A DNA stretch of 64,000 nucleotides from Marisa cornuarietis. Lineage: Eukaryota > Mollusca > Gastropoda > Architaenioglossa > Ampullariidae. Positions within the stretch are counted from its first letter, which is position 1. Each line of letters begins with the position of its first letter. The notes below the pieces were generated by a model that had not been told where the DNA came from, searched no databases, and saw only the letters and a list, made by a program, of their open reading frames with translations. The translations under genes and the position numbers were made by a program. The stretch lies in the NCBI GenBank assembly GCA_004794655.1, contig SMMW01000589.1:806001-870000 (forward strand), in the 5' to 3' direction. Positions 14,001 through 25,580 of the stretch are shown piece by piece.

Positions 14001-14365
14001 ATCGGAGATCGATTCGCCTTTTGGACTTGGGGCAATTTGACTTTTCTGTCTTGGGGAAAAATGGACCATACATGGAAAAAATTGACCTACATGGGACAAA
14101 TTGACTTTTGGTGTGGGAGAAAATGGTAGGGGCAAAGAGTTGACAAATCAAATTAAAAAAAAACCACCTTATACCTCTGCTTTAACCAACAAGAAATAAT
14201 ACAAAGGAACTCAAATGGTGAAAACAAAATTTCTCTGCAGAGTAAACTGAAAAAGTGTCTACTTGACATACCATCTTGTTCTAAGACACGCTGGCGCTTT
14301 GCTTGATGTTCTGATATGTCTTCATAGTCAGGATCCAAATCAACATAGGAACGTTTACCAGTCAT
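2474..14365 (-). CDS. YEATS2: YEATS2, YEATS domain-containing protein 2 (3' end beyond window)
   Basis: This encodes the histone acyl-lysine reader subunit of the ATAC acetyltransferase complex (known role of the family; nuclear). Coding exons, in transcript order, are 14272-14365, 13171-13268, 11210-11296, 10670-10858, 10129-10232, 9422-9583, 8912-9023, 8466-8510, 5504-7719, 5023-5099, 4516-4595, 3827-3965, 3337-3627, 2935-3041 and 2474-2548. They sum to 3876 nt (1292 codons) with every phase matching and every intron GT-AG. The start [16 protein letters not shown] resembles the vertebrate YEATS2 N-terminus. An acceptor 15 nt upstream of the ATG (exon edge 14380) implies a non-coding first exon. 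The product has a YEATS domain (about 181-305), a long disordered middle, a conserved tryptophan-rich C-terminal segment and the beginning of the last conserved block. Human YEATS2 is about 1420 residues, so roughly the last 70-130 residues are missing. Confidence 0.95.
5504..7719 (-). CDS. YEATS2: YEATS2 exon 9: giant disordered exon with 21-residue repeats
   Basis: This single 2216-nt exon supplies about 739 residues. It begins by closing the YEATS fold ([10 protein letters not shown]) and then carries an acidic run (IKEEEEDDD) with an IKEEE/IKQEP-type motif as in SUMO sites. The rest is low-complexity Ser/Thr/Pro/Val-rich sequence. Between about 6355 and 6669 there are five degenerate 21-residue units of the form [13 protein letters not shown] plus a Ser/Thr/Ala tail. 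The donor at 5504/5503 is phase 2 and splices to exon 10. The large internal exon is a recognised feature of this family's disordered middle. Confidence 0.93.
8181..8348. mobile_element. hAT-type MITE, 168 bp, 8-bp target duplication
   Basis: The ends are imperfect inverted repeats (left CCGCGGTTCTCAACCT, right complement CAGCGTTTCTCAACCT). They are flanked by the exact direct repeat AACTAATG at 8173-8180 and 8349-8356. The 8-bp duplication and the CAGNGGTTCTCAACC-type ends are hAT hallmarks. It sits in the YEATS2 intron between exons 8 and 9 and has no coding capacity. Confidence 0.85.
8466..10232 (-). CDS. YEATS2: YEATS2 exons 5-8: YEATS acyl-lysine reader domain
   Basis: Exons 10129-10232, 9422-9583, 8912-9023 and 8466-8510 encode the YEATS fold, about residues 181-297, finishing in exon 9. 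Signatures are [46 protein letters not shown] and [10 protein letters not shown]. Tyr236 (in HPSY) and Trp256 (in RRGWGEF) sit 20 residues apart, the same spacing as the acyl-lysine aromatic cage residues Tyr262/Trp282 of human YEATS2. Binding of acylated histone H3 is therefore likely retained (inference). Confidence 0.95.
10670..14365 (-). CDS. YEATS2: YEATS2 exons 1-4: conserved N-terminal segment
   Basis: Exons 14272-14365, 13171-13268, 11210-11296 and 10670-10858 give residues 1-156. Visible conserved blocks are DPDYEDIS in exon 1, [17 protein letters not shown] in exon 2, [17 protein letters not shown] in exon 3, and a short [10 protein letters not shown] block followed by Ser/Thr/Gln-rich sequence in exon 4. 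Intron phases are 1, 0, 0, 0. The helical segment in exons 2-3 matches the region before the YEATS fold in vertebrate YEATS2. Confidence 0.9.
13530..14146. mobile_element. Long-TIR (foldback-like) element in YEATS2 intron 1
   Basis: About 150 bp at the left end (from about 13540) is mirrored at the right end (to about 14140). The arms share CTACCATTT-CGTCCCA, AAGTCAATT-GTCCCA, CCAAGACAGAAAAGTCAAAT and ATGAAACAAG-AGTTATTAA. Within each arm a short motif of the ATTTNGTCCCA type recurs. The outer borders are approximate and I found no clear target duplication. No transposase is visible in the centre. Confidence 0.6.
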
Positions 14366-16554
14366 TTTTCTTCTGGCAAACTGAAAATCAACTGTATTTA
14401 TAATTAAAAGAAATAAAGGATCAACCAAAATGCTTGAAACACGATAGGCCTTATAGATTGGCATATATTATTTTTATCACATCCTTATAAACTTAGTTAA
14501 ATGAGAAAAGGCCAGAAAAATTTTAGTATTATTATTTTATTTTTTGCAGTTTTGCTTATATTACTACTAAATTTTTTGTGATAGCTAGACAAGAAATTTA
14601 AAGGAATGGATAGACGGAAGCATCAAATCTAAGTGATTTCATAAGAAAAATGGTCTGCTGATGACACTATATAATTTAGGTTGTACAATTAATGAATTAA
14701 TCGTTTTCAATTAGAAAATGTCATGATAATCTTCAGCGTAATGATTCAGATTAGTCTCAAGGATTAAGAATTGGACAGGTCATACTGCCATCAAAACACT
14801 ATTTGAAATCCCAAACAGTTTAGACCCGTTACAGATACGTTTCTCAACCACACTCTGACTCTCCCAGTCTTTGCTTCATAAACTGACAAATCTTAACATG
14901 CATGTAACAGATATACTAGTGAATATAAAAATGCTCCATCTGCAGGCAAAGAGTGTGTTTGAGAATGGCCAGTACTAGCAGTACAATTTGTACAGGTAAC
15001 TTGTTACAAAAACATTAAAAGGCTGTCACTGTCTCGAGATATCCACGCTTCTTCAACCTTCAAGTATGTTAAAAAAAATGCATTTTACAGTCTAAATGAT
15101 GTGGCATAAATGTTGTAGGCCAATACATTATACTGGCGGCTGGTATGAAATACTCCCTTTCAGAATGAGTTCCAAGGTCTGGCCATTCCCAAATACCCTC
15201 TTGAAACGTGAACGAAAGAACGGCTGACAGTCGGGCCACAGAAAGCAGTTAAGCAAAAGTGTAAAATAGTAAACGAATATGACGGACATGAGCTGTGAAA
15301 AACAAACCTTACAATCTCGATGGCCCAAGTTTTGGCTACATATGTAACACTTTTGTTTTGTTTCTTCTTCTATTACACATGTGTACCGCCATTACATACA
15401 CGTTCATCAGAGTAGCTTCCCCTTCGGTCCCTTTGTTCGACCTCCATATTGTCTCAACATTTATGGGTTTTATAAAACAGACTTTAAATCAAATATTTTA
15501 ATAGTCTAGCAACAATGGTGATATAAAACTCAACTGTAATTCTGTGTAAAAAAACAACAGGGACGGTATTCAATGGAACAATTACTGAATACTTATATTA
15601 CAACGTATCAGTAACTGAGACCTCATCACAATTGGTGAGCCTAATACAGTATAGGATGTGCATTAAACGTCCATAAATATTTAAAGCCATAACACGTTTG
15701 AGGCACTTTCTGACTTCAGGACCCCTGTAAATATGAGTTATTAACTACCACTCTGGTACTCATTAAACTTTCACTCTTTGTTGATGTCATACCTTATTAA
15801 TATTAATTTATACTTTTTTTCTCCCCTCATTATACGCACAGGCCGGCTAGATAAAAAAGAAATCTTGCTATGTTGGTTGGTTTTGTAGGTAATTTTATAT
15901 GTTGACCACCCACTTTTTAAAAAAAATACAGACTAATGTCTGATAAAATGACAAATGTATGAGCAGAAGATTTGTACACCATAATCTTAATTAATAAAGT
16001 CATCTTATTTGTAACTTTTGTGATATAAACATATTCCTGTTGAAGACCCTCTGAGACAGGTTTCGTTACAGTATCTAGAATTCTATGCAGGACTTGAACA
16101 ACAGTCTTTATCACTATATATGTTCTCCACTCGGCGTGTCGGACAGTCGATCGCCAGGATCGACACTGGTGGTACAGAGGAAAAATTAAGCGCTTGTCGC
16201 CATATTATAAGGGTTGTGGGGCACCGTCACTTCTTTAAATGTGGCATCGGTCCCTGCTCAGCGTAGAACTAATATCTGGGCTGACAATACCCAGAGATTA
16301 TCGTTGAGAAAGTGAAGGTCGAGCCGATAAATATTTATGGTTTATTCATGTTCAGAGACTCAGATCTATCAATCCAAAATAAAGCACTCTTTCGAGCTTT
16401 GAAGAAACTATTACAACCTATACAGGACAGAACATTTTTTCGGCCTCTCAATCTTGTTGGATTTATGTGACAGGAGAGTGATCATGAGTCGAGATATTGC
16501 ACTATAGGATATGGGTAAAGAAAGACACGAAAAAATAAACCTTAATTCGTCATG

Positions 16555-16665
16555 TGAACTGTGCCACGTAAAGATCGAGTGTCCCAAGCTGACATCTGAG
16601 TCAATGACGATTAAGTGACAATTAACCACTGTTTTCACCACTGCACTACCGGGCGTCTCCGGCGT
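16555..16665 (-). mobile_element. Possible tRNA-derived SINE head
   Basis: On the minus strand the sequence CGCCCGGTAGTGCAGTGGTG contains a perfect match to the polymerase III A-box consensus (TAGTGCAGTGG, 16638-16648), in the context typical of tRNA-like SINE heads. The B box is not convincing and the borders are unknown. Confidence 0.3.
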
Positions 16666-16732
16666 CCTTAATCTTTATGTCTCTTGGGGCTTTAAGACGC
16701 CGATAGCTGTAGAGTCGACATGCATAAATAAC

Positions 16733-16876
16733 CAGTGGCGTAGGAAGATGCTCGGCTTGGGGGGGGGGGGCAAGCTCCATGCTGACAATGAATAACGTTC
16801 ACATTCTTGCCTTCCCAGGATCTTTTTTTTTGGGGGGGCGGCTGCCCCCCTTGCCCCCCCTGTTCCTACGCAACTG
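16733..16876 (+). mobile_element. GC-rich MITE, CAGTGGCGTAGGAA family, copy 1
   Basis: It starts with CAGTGGCGTAGGAA and ends with the complement (TTCCTACGCAACTG). Between the ends lie runs of G, T and C and an internal GCTGACAATGAA-ACGTTCA block shared with copy 2. No clear target duplication was seen. Confidence 0.65.
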
Positions 16877-17346
16877 ATACCGTCCTGATTGTTAGTCAGA
16901 GAGTCAAGGACTTTACGGTTAGGTCAAATATCTGTTTGGAGAAGAGAACCTGCCGCCGTATCCGACGCAGCGGGGCAGCGCTAGGTACAAGAGAGTAGAG
17001 GCAAGTAATGCTGATAAGTCGAGATATCGCAGCAAAGTAGTCGACCATTGTTGTTATGCGAAACGTGAGTGGGTCGTCACTGATGCTTGTTAGGGCAGAA
17101 AGATTACCTACTTCGTTTCCGTCAGGGCGTTCTTGTGAATGTATTCTTCTATGCGCTTCCTCATACGCATTATTTATGCCAGGGAAGCAAAAAAATTCGG
17201 CTTATTATTTCCAAGGGAAAAGGTATGTCAGTAAGACAGATGTGAAAATGCTCAGAAAGAGTATAAACGTAGACACAGTGCACAACTCAAATTAAAACAG
17301 CGGACAAAGAAAGACAACACACGCGGAAAAAGAAGGAAACCGTGTA

Positions 17347-17482
17347 CAGTGGCGTAGGAACCAGGGAGGTAAGGGGGCAGCCACCCCCTCAAAAAGATAC
17401 TGAGGAGGCAAGAATATGAACGTCGTTCATTGTCAGCATGGAGTTTGCACTCCCCATCCCAAGCTTATCTTCCAACGCCACT
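17347..17482 (-). mobile_element. GC-rich MITE, CAGTGGCGTAGGAA family, copy 2 (inverted)
   Basis: It begins CAGTGGCGTAGGAA and ends CCAACGCCACT. The interior (GTTCATTGTCAGCATGGAG) is the reverse complement of copy 1, so the two copies lie in opposite orientation about 470 bp apart. Confidence 0.65.
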
Positions 17483-18498
17483 AATATGTGTATCATGTCA
17501 GGCTAGTTTTACATAAAAAAAACCACCAAATAACAAAACTGATATTTCTTTTTTTGCCGTAGGTTTGAGCCTTGTATTCGGACAGATTTCTTAAACAAGA
17601 ATTTGTGAACTAAATATCACCCCAGACAACTTTGTATTTATGGGTAGGAAAAGAGATAAGTAGTATCGTCTAAAAGGTCATCGATAAGTCACTAGCTCGC
17701 CGTACCATTCGACGACTGTGACGTGTTCCTGACGTCACCTAACGAAGATGCTTGTGACACACTTACCGAACATCACTCTAAGGACTGGTAACACTGCAGC
17801 AAGGAAATATCGTTGGTCCTTGAAGCGTTTTCCCTGACAAGAAAAGACCAAAAAACTAGTCGATCAACACTGGAGGACGGAAACTTTTTTTTTTTTAAGT
17901 GTTAGAGATGGGATGTCACCATCGACTTACTACCTTGACGGATTACAAACATCTTTGTTAAAAAAAGTGGATGATATCTGTTTATCACAGATCACTATAT
18001 TTCGGTGTACTTGCATTACTAACTATAATACTTGAACAAATTTTACCAGCAGGCGGGCTTTAAAAAATTTGAATGGCGGCTGAACAAATCAACTGATGTT
18101 TACTCCGGCTTACATAGGACACCCCCTGACGGCGAAAAAGGCTTTCTGTGCACATTCTAAGGATGACCGTAAGTCTGAAAAAAGAGGTTTGAGTCTGACC
18201 AATGGCACCACAAACAGAACAATACAGCAGAGTAAAATGCTGTGTAAGGCCGACTTGATGATGTTCAAGGACAGATAGCGATAACACTTTTGTGCCTCAT
18301 ACAAACTAAAACTGCATTTCTTTAGGAAAAACATTTTTAGGTGATACTCTAACTGTATAGACAGCGATATTGCTAGCAGAAGAGCTGTCAGCGCCGACGT
18401 AGGGTGGGGACCGTTGTTCAAGCGTGACCGACACCAGCGAGACAACATTGCAAGTAACGACGCACCGCTTACATCAGCAGGCTGACGGAGCATCCACA

Positions 18499-21400
18499 AT
18501 GGCCAGGTCACACAGTGTGAAAAATCAGTGGAAAGTTCTGGAAGTCTTCACCGCTGTTGTGATTATGTTGATCAGCATGTTGATCGTGCTCGTAGACGAA
18601 TCTCAGAGTGCGAGCCTGGGTACTCAGGTGAAGGTGACCCAACAGGCTCTCGCTGGACCTCACCTCCAGCGTGAATCTCAGAACCAAGACGATGAAGGTA
18701 ACTGCATCCAGAACTTATTTTTTTCACTCAAAAAACACGTCTATCGTCTGTTTACTCTCCTGCGTAAACTGCTTTTAAGAAACGTTTCAGAAATTTAAAT
18801 GTAAAGAGTATAACGCTACCACTTTCATTTCTCAGAAGTGCAGCTACAGGAAAAGTCAGGACTTCAACCAAGCATTGGGGCGCAGGACCTTAAAGCAGCT
18901 CAGACTGTAAGTACCTTGACAAGACAGGTTTAAGTCCGTCAGTCATGAACCATTTGCACACAAGGAATATGCCAAGGTCAAGAAAAATAAGCGCAAAAAA
19001 CCCACTTTAAACAATAGACAAAAGGGAGATTATACTGAGAGTGGGGGAATAAGAAATTTCAACAGTTTTAAAAAATAGATATTATTATCGATACGCCACG
19101 GAAACAAGACCCTAGAAATAAAAATGTCTGTTGAATCATGATGTAGGGTAAGACTGAAATAGATTTTATCACGCGATACATAATCACGCACTTACAATGT
19201 CGTTTTCACATTGTATTGTGTTTAGTGTTCTAACAGTGACCTGTAGATTACCGATGGATATAGTGAGGTTATATCGCTCAGCTGACAGTAAAAAGTCATA
19301 GCCAGGTGCTTCAGATATGATGCTCTTCATGCAATTTGTATATAGAACAGTGGGATACCTATGCTGTCGTCAGCAAACAGCTGACAGTAACCACGTAGGA
19401 TTTTTGTTTTTGTCTTTGTTACTTTTTGTTCGGATAAGCATTTGGTGCAGGTGAACAAGCTGTATATACGACGTATATACACAACAAATCTGAATAATGC
19501 ATCGATAACACTTTTCATCAAGAAATAAATGCCACATTTTTTTCATGCCCGAAAATGTTTAATTTAAACCCTCTGTAAACATATATGGGTTACATGGTAA
19601 TCTGCATACAATAGAAATGACACAGTGAGCTGAGTTTAGTTCTGTACGGTGATGACAGAGCCTGTTGCTGGTAACCATACTCAAGCAAATGTGTCAGCCT
19701 TCATCTGCACCGACCTTTATAGTGGATGGAGCTATGGTGTCCCTCGCTGTGACAGTAACAGTACAGTCGCAGGCAGAGATGGCTTGCAGTCTGATTAATC
19801 CGGAAGGTAAAGATCATGTCTCCATGTGAGTGAATGAATGGATGAACGCGAACTCGTTTATACACATCATTATTTCATTATAATGTTCGCAGGTATAGTC
19901 TTCTAAATAAAATCTGTGATCCCTGTCAAATAAGGTTGATTATCCGCTCATGTTCCCCATCAATTCTCGCCTTTGCTGCTGACACAAAAATAACAACCAG
20001 CCAACCTTCCAGTTCCAGTCCATCCTTTTTCTTATTCTCATCCATCCGTCATCCGTTCTTTCCACTGAAATTTTGTTCATTGCAGAATCGTAACTTGTGT
20101 GCGTAGCAAGTTAAGATTGACTTGCCGTTACAGGTAAATCTGAATACCCATCTGAGACGGGGACGGGTACAACTCGGTGGTTCGTGACGAGACCCCTTGG
20201 AGGTAACATACTCGAGAAAGAACTATCATGCAGTGACCCCGCCTCACTCACTCACTCACTCACTCACTCACTCACTCACTCACTCACTCACTCACTCACT
20301 CACTCACTCACTCACTCACTCACTCACTCACTCAGGGAGTATATAAACTTCCCTGTCGTATGTACCTTTCGGGAACCAGACGCTGATGCATGTCGAGTTA
20401 TCTACTCACTATTCTTTATACTTGTCTGTAATCTGGCGATAACGTTACTTGTGACTAAGTTGCTAGACGTCTGTAGAGATAGTCATGACCTTCTTAGTCT
20501 TCGTCTTCACTCTTAAAGGTAGATGGGTCGTTGAGTATAACGGACAGGAGAACTACAATATCAGTGTGCAAGGGGAGAGTCCTTTGGACCTCGAGATAAC
20601 CTTGTACGAAATCGACACGGTAACTGGAGTTTCCGAACTTGTGCAGATCAGCCCAACCGCAGGTACATTTTTTATGAGTCAATTTCCTCTTTAAGAAATA
20701 CATATCAGATCTACTTTATAAAGTATATTTTAAATCAACCAATCAATCTTCATTGCTTGGAGTTCAAACCCATGCTCCAACCATCCAACAAACCAGCGAT
20801 TCGACCGATTAATATTCACTGCTTTATATTTATGCCCCAAACAATCTAACTATGGAGCTAACCAACCATCCGACCGGCAAATCAGTGTTGGTTCATTGCT
20901 TTTTGGTCATAATTATCCCCAAACTGATCATTTTGCAATTCCTTTTTATTACAACTTACACTCTCGACTGGTGTGTCGTCACAGGTCGTTCGACAAGGAT
21001 TATACTTGATATTGTGGGCGCGGAGCTGATGGGCGTGCTCTTCAACATCTCCCTCGTGACGTCAGACGGAGAGAGTCTTGCTAGCGATTGGGTGAGGCAC
21101 ACAGGTGGACCAAATGACCCTCAGTATGCGACCACACTCACCTGGCCTGCTGAGGTGAGGTAGTACTCAGAGCTGGTTCGATTGCCTTGGCTGAGCAGTT
21201 CACTATATAAATGAGTGACTGAAATGGCATAATTTACGGGAGTTAAGAAAGAGCTTACTTCAAACTCGTTCATCTGATTTGTCAAATCGAGTATCTTACC
21301 CTGCATAATCAAAACCTTTACACTCTTCCTTTCTTTCCTCACATACTGTTGGTTGTTCAACGTTGGGTGTAAATCACGTCTATATTGCCAGTCTGTTGAA

Positions 21401-24400
21401 AAAAAGTCTGACAATAAGTCACGTTTATCCGTATGCATGCTTCGTCTTTAAAAAAAAAACACAATTTATCAATAGTCAAGTATAGAGGCGTGCAACACAA
21501 ATCCGAGTCTTAATGACAAATGGGACCTTACTCATGGAGAACTCTCGCATTTGACAGGTGTAAATGTCAGAACAACCGTCTACTCAAGATGAACTCACGT
21601 TTATTGTACATATATATATATATATATAGATATTGATTACGATCTTGTTTGGAGGGGTGGGGACAGTAGTGCCAGTTAACGGGCCCTGTCTCGTCCACCC
21701 GGGTTAACTGATCGTAATGCCCAAACTCTCTCTCAGTCCGTGTACATCCTCGCGGTTGGCAAAGAGAGCAGTGGGGACAAATTTCAACGTCAGAGCCCGT
21801 ACACCTTTGTTCCAAAGCTCATTGACCTCCAGCTGCTTGGCGACCCCGGCACCAGTAAGAATATTTTCTGTTTCTCTCATCCACTTTATTCGTAAAAAAA
21901 TATTCGTATTCGTATTCATCGACTTTTTTACCCCATAATAAACAAGCTTCGCACAGAAGACTGCTGTCAGTTTTTCGTCAAGCTGGTTATATAAGCCTGT
22001 TAGCTGGAAGTGGTACTTCATTTATGAAAACGGTTTTGCACTATATATATATATTTCGTGAAAATGTGTGCGCGCGCGTATGTGTTTGTGTGTGTGGTGG
22101 GGGTGGGTAGTAGTGCCTGCACAACAGCGGTTTTTAAATAATAGCAGAAGGCCAAACAGACTGATAATATATAAATATGTTACTCATTTCGCAGGTGTTA
22201 TGCACAGCTCTGTACCTCTGACCATCAGGTACGTGGTGACAAACTACGGACAGTCAGATACGTTGCTGTTATCTACGTTAGTTGATAACAAGGCAAGTAA
22301 GATATTTACTTCCGGTAAAAAGCGATTTAAGGTAAGAGGCAGAAACTGATAATAGGAAAAAATAGCTGGAAGAAAATAGCATGATACAATTGATAAGGAG
22401 AAAGGGACGATATACCACAGCGACGACAACATAAAGATTGATCAATGCATCGACAACAGTGTTGTTGTTGGTGGTAGTGGGTGTTTCTGTAGTTGTGATG
22501 ATGATGATGATGATTTTATTGTAGGTCTTTGAAGCAAACGTATCTCCATCCAAGATAGTGCTTGGTAAGGGAAGCAGTTTTACCGGAAGTGTCACAGTTA
22601 TCGTAGACAAATCAACATTAGCCTCGGCGGAAACCGGGTAAGTTCGAAGAACAAAAAGAAAACACACAAAAAAACCCACATTTCGGAACTGAACTAATAT
22701 AGACCCATAAAAAAGCTATCGAATTTACACGTACGGTCGGGTTGGTCAAAATAATGCATACCCGCAATATTTTCAACACACAAATGTATTTGAGTCTTGG
22801 GAAGCCTGTTGACTATTAAGTCGTGTAGATTTTGTTTTGTTTGTTGGCGCAGTATTAAGTAGTGCAGTATGAGGTCAGTCGTGTGTCAAGCCAGTTCTTG
22901 GATGCTGGTAGGTTTAGTGTAAATGGGTTGCTTCGTCTTCAGGCTACTCCAAGTGAAACTGAAAAGTAGCAGCAACCCGCACGAAACGCAAAAGGTCACT
23001 CGTCTTCTCACGGTGGATGGGCCACAGGTTGATGACAAGCCGCCATCTTGTCACGTGATTTCTATCACTAGCAACTGCAGCGCCAGCGCTGGACCTGGGG
23101 GGCGGCGCTCTAAGTGCAGCAAGGGCCAGTGGACTGTTCATGCGTGGGTGACTGATGATGTGTCAGGGCTCGCGTCCGTCTCCTTCAGTGACGTCAGCGT
23201 CTCTGACGAGTATGTCGTCGAGCCGATCATCAAAGGTCATGCAACCAAAGAGGTTCCCGTGTTCTACAGGTATCTACAAATTGTTGTTTTTTTTAATAAG
23301 AGATATTGATAATTAAGGAAAAAATGCAACGACGAAGAATAAGAAGGTCTAGGGTCCAATCGTAGGGGGAATAGTTATACGGCTTGGGTAGTGTTCCATG
23401 GGAAAAAGTGGGAATTGGAGTTACCTAATCACAGGTTCAAGAATGTCTCAACCTAGTGACCTGCACCGCGGTCGAATGTACTGCCTACGATTCTATGCTG
23501 CCTATGAGAAGACGAAGCATATATATTGAAATATTTTGAATATAAACTGGGGTTGTTTATTGCGTATCTAAATTAATTTTTTCGGTGATATTCCTTATCA
23601 GTCAAAGATTCAAATGACAGTGGGGATTTCAGACTAATTATGCTTGGTATATTATTAGTTGCTACTCTTTTGTCTAACGTGAATAATAATATTATTACTG
23701 AAGAACAACTTGCTGCAAGAAAAGCATCACTCTGCTAACGTCTGATGAGGCTGGTCACGCAGACAGCTGTGAGTTTCTGCTGGACTCCATGGGCGTGACT
23801 ACTGGCAGCGTGTCGCAAGGAAAGGTTTCGACAAACACAAAACAGTCTTTGACGATGACATTATTGCCTGTTCAGCGCTCTTCAAGAGCCAGCTCAACCA
23901 CTCGGTTTGGGTTGACTCTTCAAGGGAAGACAACAATTGTACCTCCGACAGATTTGGAGGGCACGACTTACTCCCCTTTGTTGCTGATCGCAAATTCTCA
24001 GCTCGAAGGGGTCACCAGAGAGCAGGTTTGTGTATGACTGTCTTTCGAAGTAAATATTTTCTTGTCTCACCGAATAAGTGAAAATATAATTTTTTTAAAA
24101 ATTTTAACTATTAGTATTTATTTTACATAGTAAAGGTACTCAAAGCAGAAGAGTCGTCTTTTTGTGGGGGTATTTGACATTCTTTTCTTTAGTCTGTTCT
24201 TTGATGATGACGATGACAACGACGACGATGATGATGAGTGTATTTGACAGCGTGATACACACAGAGAGTGTGTGTGTGACAGACAAACAAACAGGAAGTG
24301 TGCATGAATGTTTGTCAGTGGCGTAGGAAGATGCTGGCTTTTTTTTTGGGGGGGGGGTTGTGAGGGGAACTACGCTTACAGTGAACGATGTTTGCACTCG

Positions 24401-25005
24401 CGCATTACAAAAAAAGGAAGGTATACGTGAGTGCAGTCATGCACACATAGGCGCTTACACAGTAGTAGCATCACAATATATGCTGCTTTCAGTGTTATAT
24501 GACAAAGCACAATTTAAGAAACAAAACTCTTTGAAAAATGACACCTGATTATCGCAATGACAAGAAATTGTGTAATATTTAGAAAAAGATAAACTTTATA
24601 ATCACATTAGTCACATTCAAAGTTTGCAAGTCAGTCTGCTAAACAAACACCCCTTCGTCTTCTTTGATGAATGCCTTTGTTTTGTAGTAAAGTAGTATTT
24701 CTTTTTCCTTTCTTTAGATCGAGGGCTGGATGTAAAAAAAAGCATAACTCTTTCTTATTCTTTTACCCTCGTTAATATAGATTTGTCATTTATCTTTCTC
24801 TCTCTCAGCTCCTTTACCCTTTTTGTACTTTGTGAAGAATCACATTTCAAGCTTTGGTCCGGCCATGGGGGACGGAAATATATTCTTGCCCCCTCAGTAT
24901 TTTTTTTTTTTGAGGTGGCGGCTGCCTCCTTGCCCCCCATGATTCCTACACCAACTGTATGTGTGAGTGTGCTTATGTGCGTGTACTCTGTGTGTGTGTG
25001 TGTGT

Positions 25006-25049
<44 letters not shown>

Positions 25050-25580
25050 TAGAAAGTGCTTATGTGTGTGTGTGTTATGTTCTCGCATTCGTTTGTGTCT
25101 AAATACCATTTTCTCGGGCACTTGTATATCTTTCAGTATTTATATCTGTGCTTTTTTTGACTCTTTTTTTACATTTGTAACAGTTTTCTATAAATCTTTT
25201 TACCCTGTAGTAAAACGCTTTTCCACTTTTTTTCCCATTAGATCGAAGATAAATTTGCACCGCTTGGTTACTAATCGTTTTTATATAGGAATCTTTCTCA
25301 AATCAAGTTACCTTTCCTTACTTTATCTCAGACCAAGGAGACGTGGGAAGATTACTCTACAGTAAAGGTGGCAGCAGTCGCATTGGGATCAGTCGGAGGA
25401 GTTGCAGGACTTTCTGTCATCATTCTTTGCAGCATTTACTGCCTCCGTTATCGCCGATATCGCAGACGAGAGAGCCGAGATGATGAAGACAACCTCAGGA
25501 ACTCCACCCGAAGTACCATATCTCGAACATCCGACTTCCGTTGTAGTCTCCCCTCACGACCGTCCAGGCGCGGACTTTAA
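18499..25580 (+). CDS. VWA7/hemicentin-like single-pass membrane protein lacking a VWA domain
   Basis: Eleven exons: 18499-18697, 18836-18906, 19659-19806, 20519-20662, 20985-21154, 21737-21854, 22195-22331, 22525-22637, 22943-23269, 23704-24025 and 25332-25580. They sum to 1998 nt (665 residues plus stop), all phases fit and all introns are GT-AG. The start has a strong context (ACAATGG). Residues 13-32 are hydrophobic after a basic N-terminus (signal peptide or anchor). From about residue 105 (FIVDGAMVSLAVTVTV, then RWVVEYNGQENYNISVQG) the sequence resembles the segment that follows the VWA domain in VWA7/hemicentin-type proteins. Beta-sandwich-like repeats and a Cys-rich block (TTCCKKS, DSCEF) follow. 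Residues 596-621 form a transmembrane helix and the tail is basic and Ser/Arg-rich. No metal-binding DxSxS VWA motif is seen. Family naming is moderately certain; the function is unknown. Confidence 0.8.
20243..20334. repeat. (CTCA)n microsatellite
   Basis: About 22 uninterrupted CTCA/CACT units lie in the intron between exons 3 and 4 of the VWA7-like gene. Confidence 0.98.
24316..24957. mobile_element. CAGTGGCGTAGGAA-family element, copy 3, expanded or interrupted
   Basis: The left end CAGTGGCGTAGGAAGATGCTGG matches copy 1 almost exactly. The right end (GGTGGCGGCTGCCTCCTTGC through CCTACACCAACTG) matches the other terminus. The two ends are about 640 bp apart rather than 140, so either sequence was inserted or these are two fragments. 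It lies in the last intron of the VWA7-like gene. Confidence 0.5.
24956..25060. repeat. (TG)n-rich tract
   Basis: Interrupted TG dinucleotides followed by an AG run, intronic in the VWA7-like gene. Confidence 0.9.

Larger units (their letters stand above)
14381..18498. other. Spacer between head-to-head YEATS2 and VWA7-like genes
   Basis: No convincing coding exon is present. This stretch should hold the non-coding first exon and promoter of YEATS2 and the promoter of the VWA7-like gene, but I cannot place either start site. A perfect CRE palindrome TGACGTCA lies at 17730-17737. Two copies of a GC-rich MITE (16733-16876 and 17347-17482) and a SINE-like segment near 16.6 kb are the only repeats recognised. 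Confidence 0.5.

Noticed and set aside
15128..15328. Minus-strand frame considered as an extra YEATS2 exon
   Set aside because: The YEATS2 start lies downstream at 14365 with the conserved N-terminus; this frame has no family similarity.
20184..20516. 110-codon frame with repeated Thr-His-Ser-Leu
   Set aside because: Translation of the CTCA microsatellite; only its last part approaches the genuine exon at 20519, and in a splice-acceptor context.
22278..22679. 133-codon minus-strand frame with Thr/Asn runs
   Set aside because: Antisense to exons 7 and 8 of the VWA7-like gene and a simple repeat.
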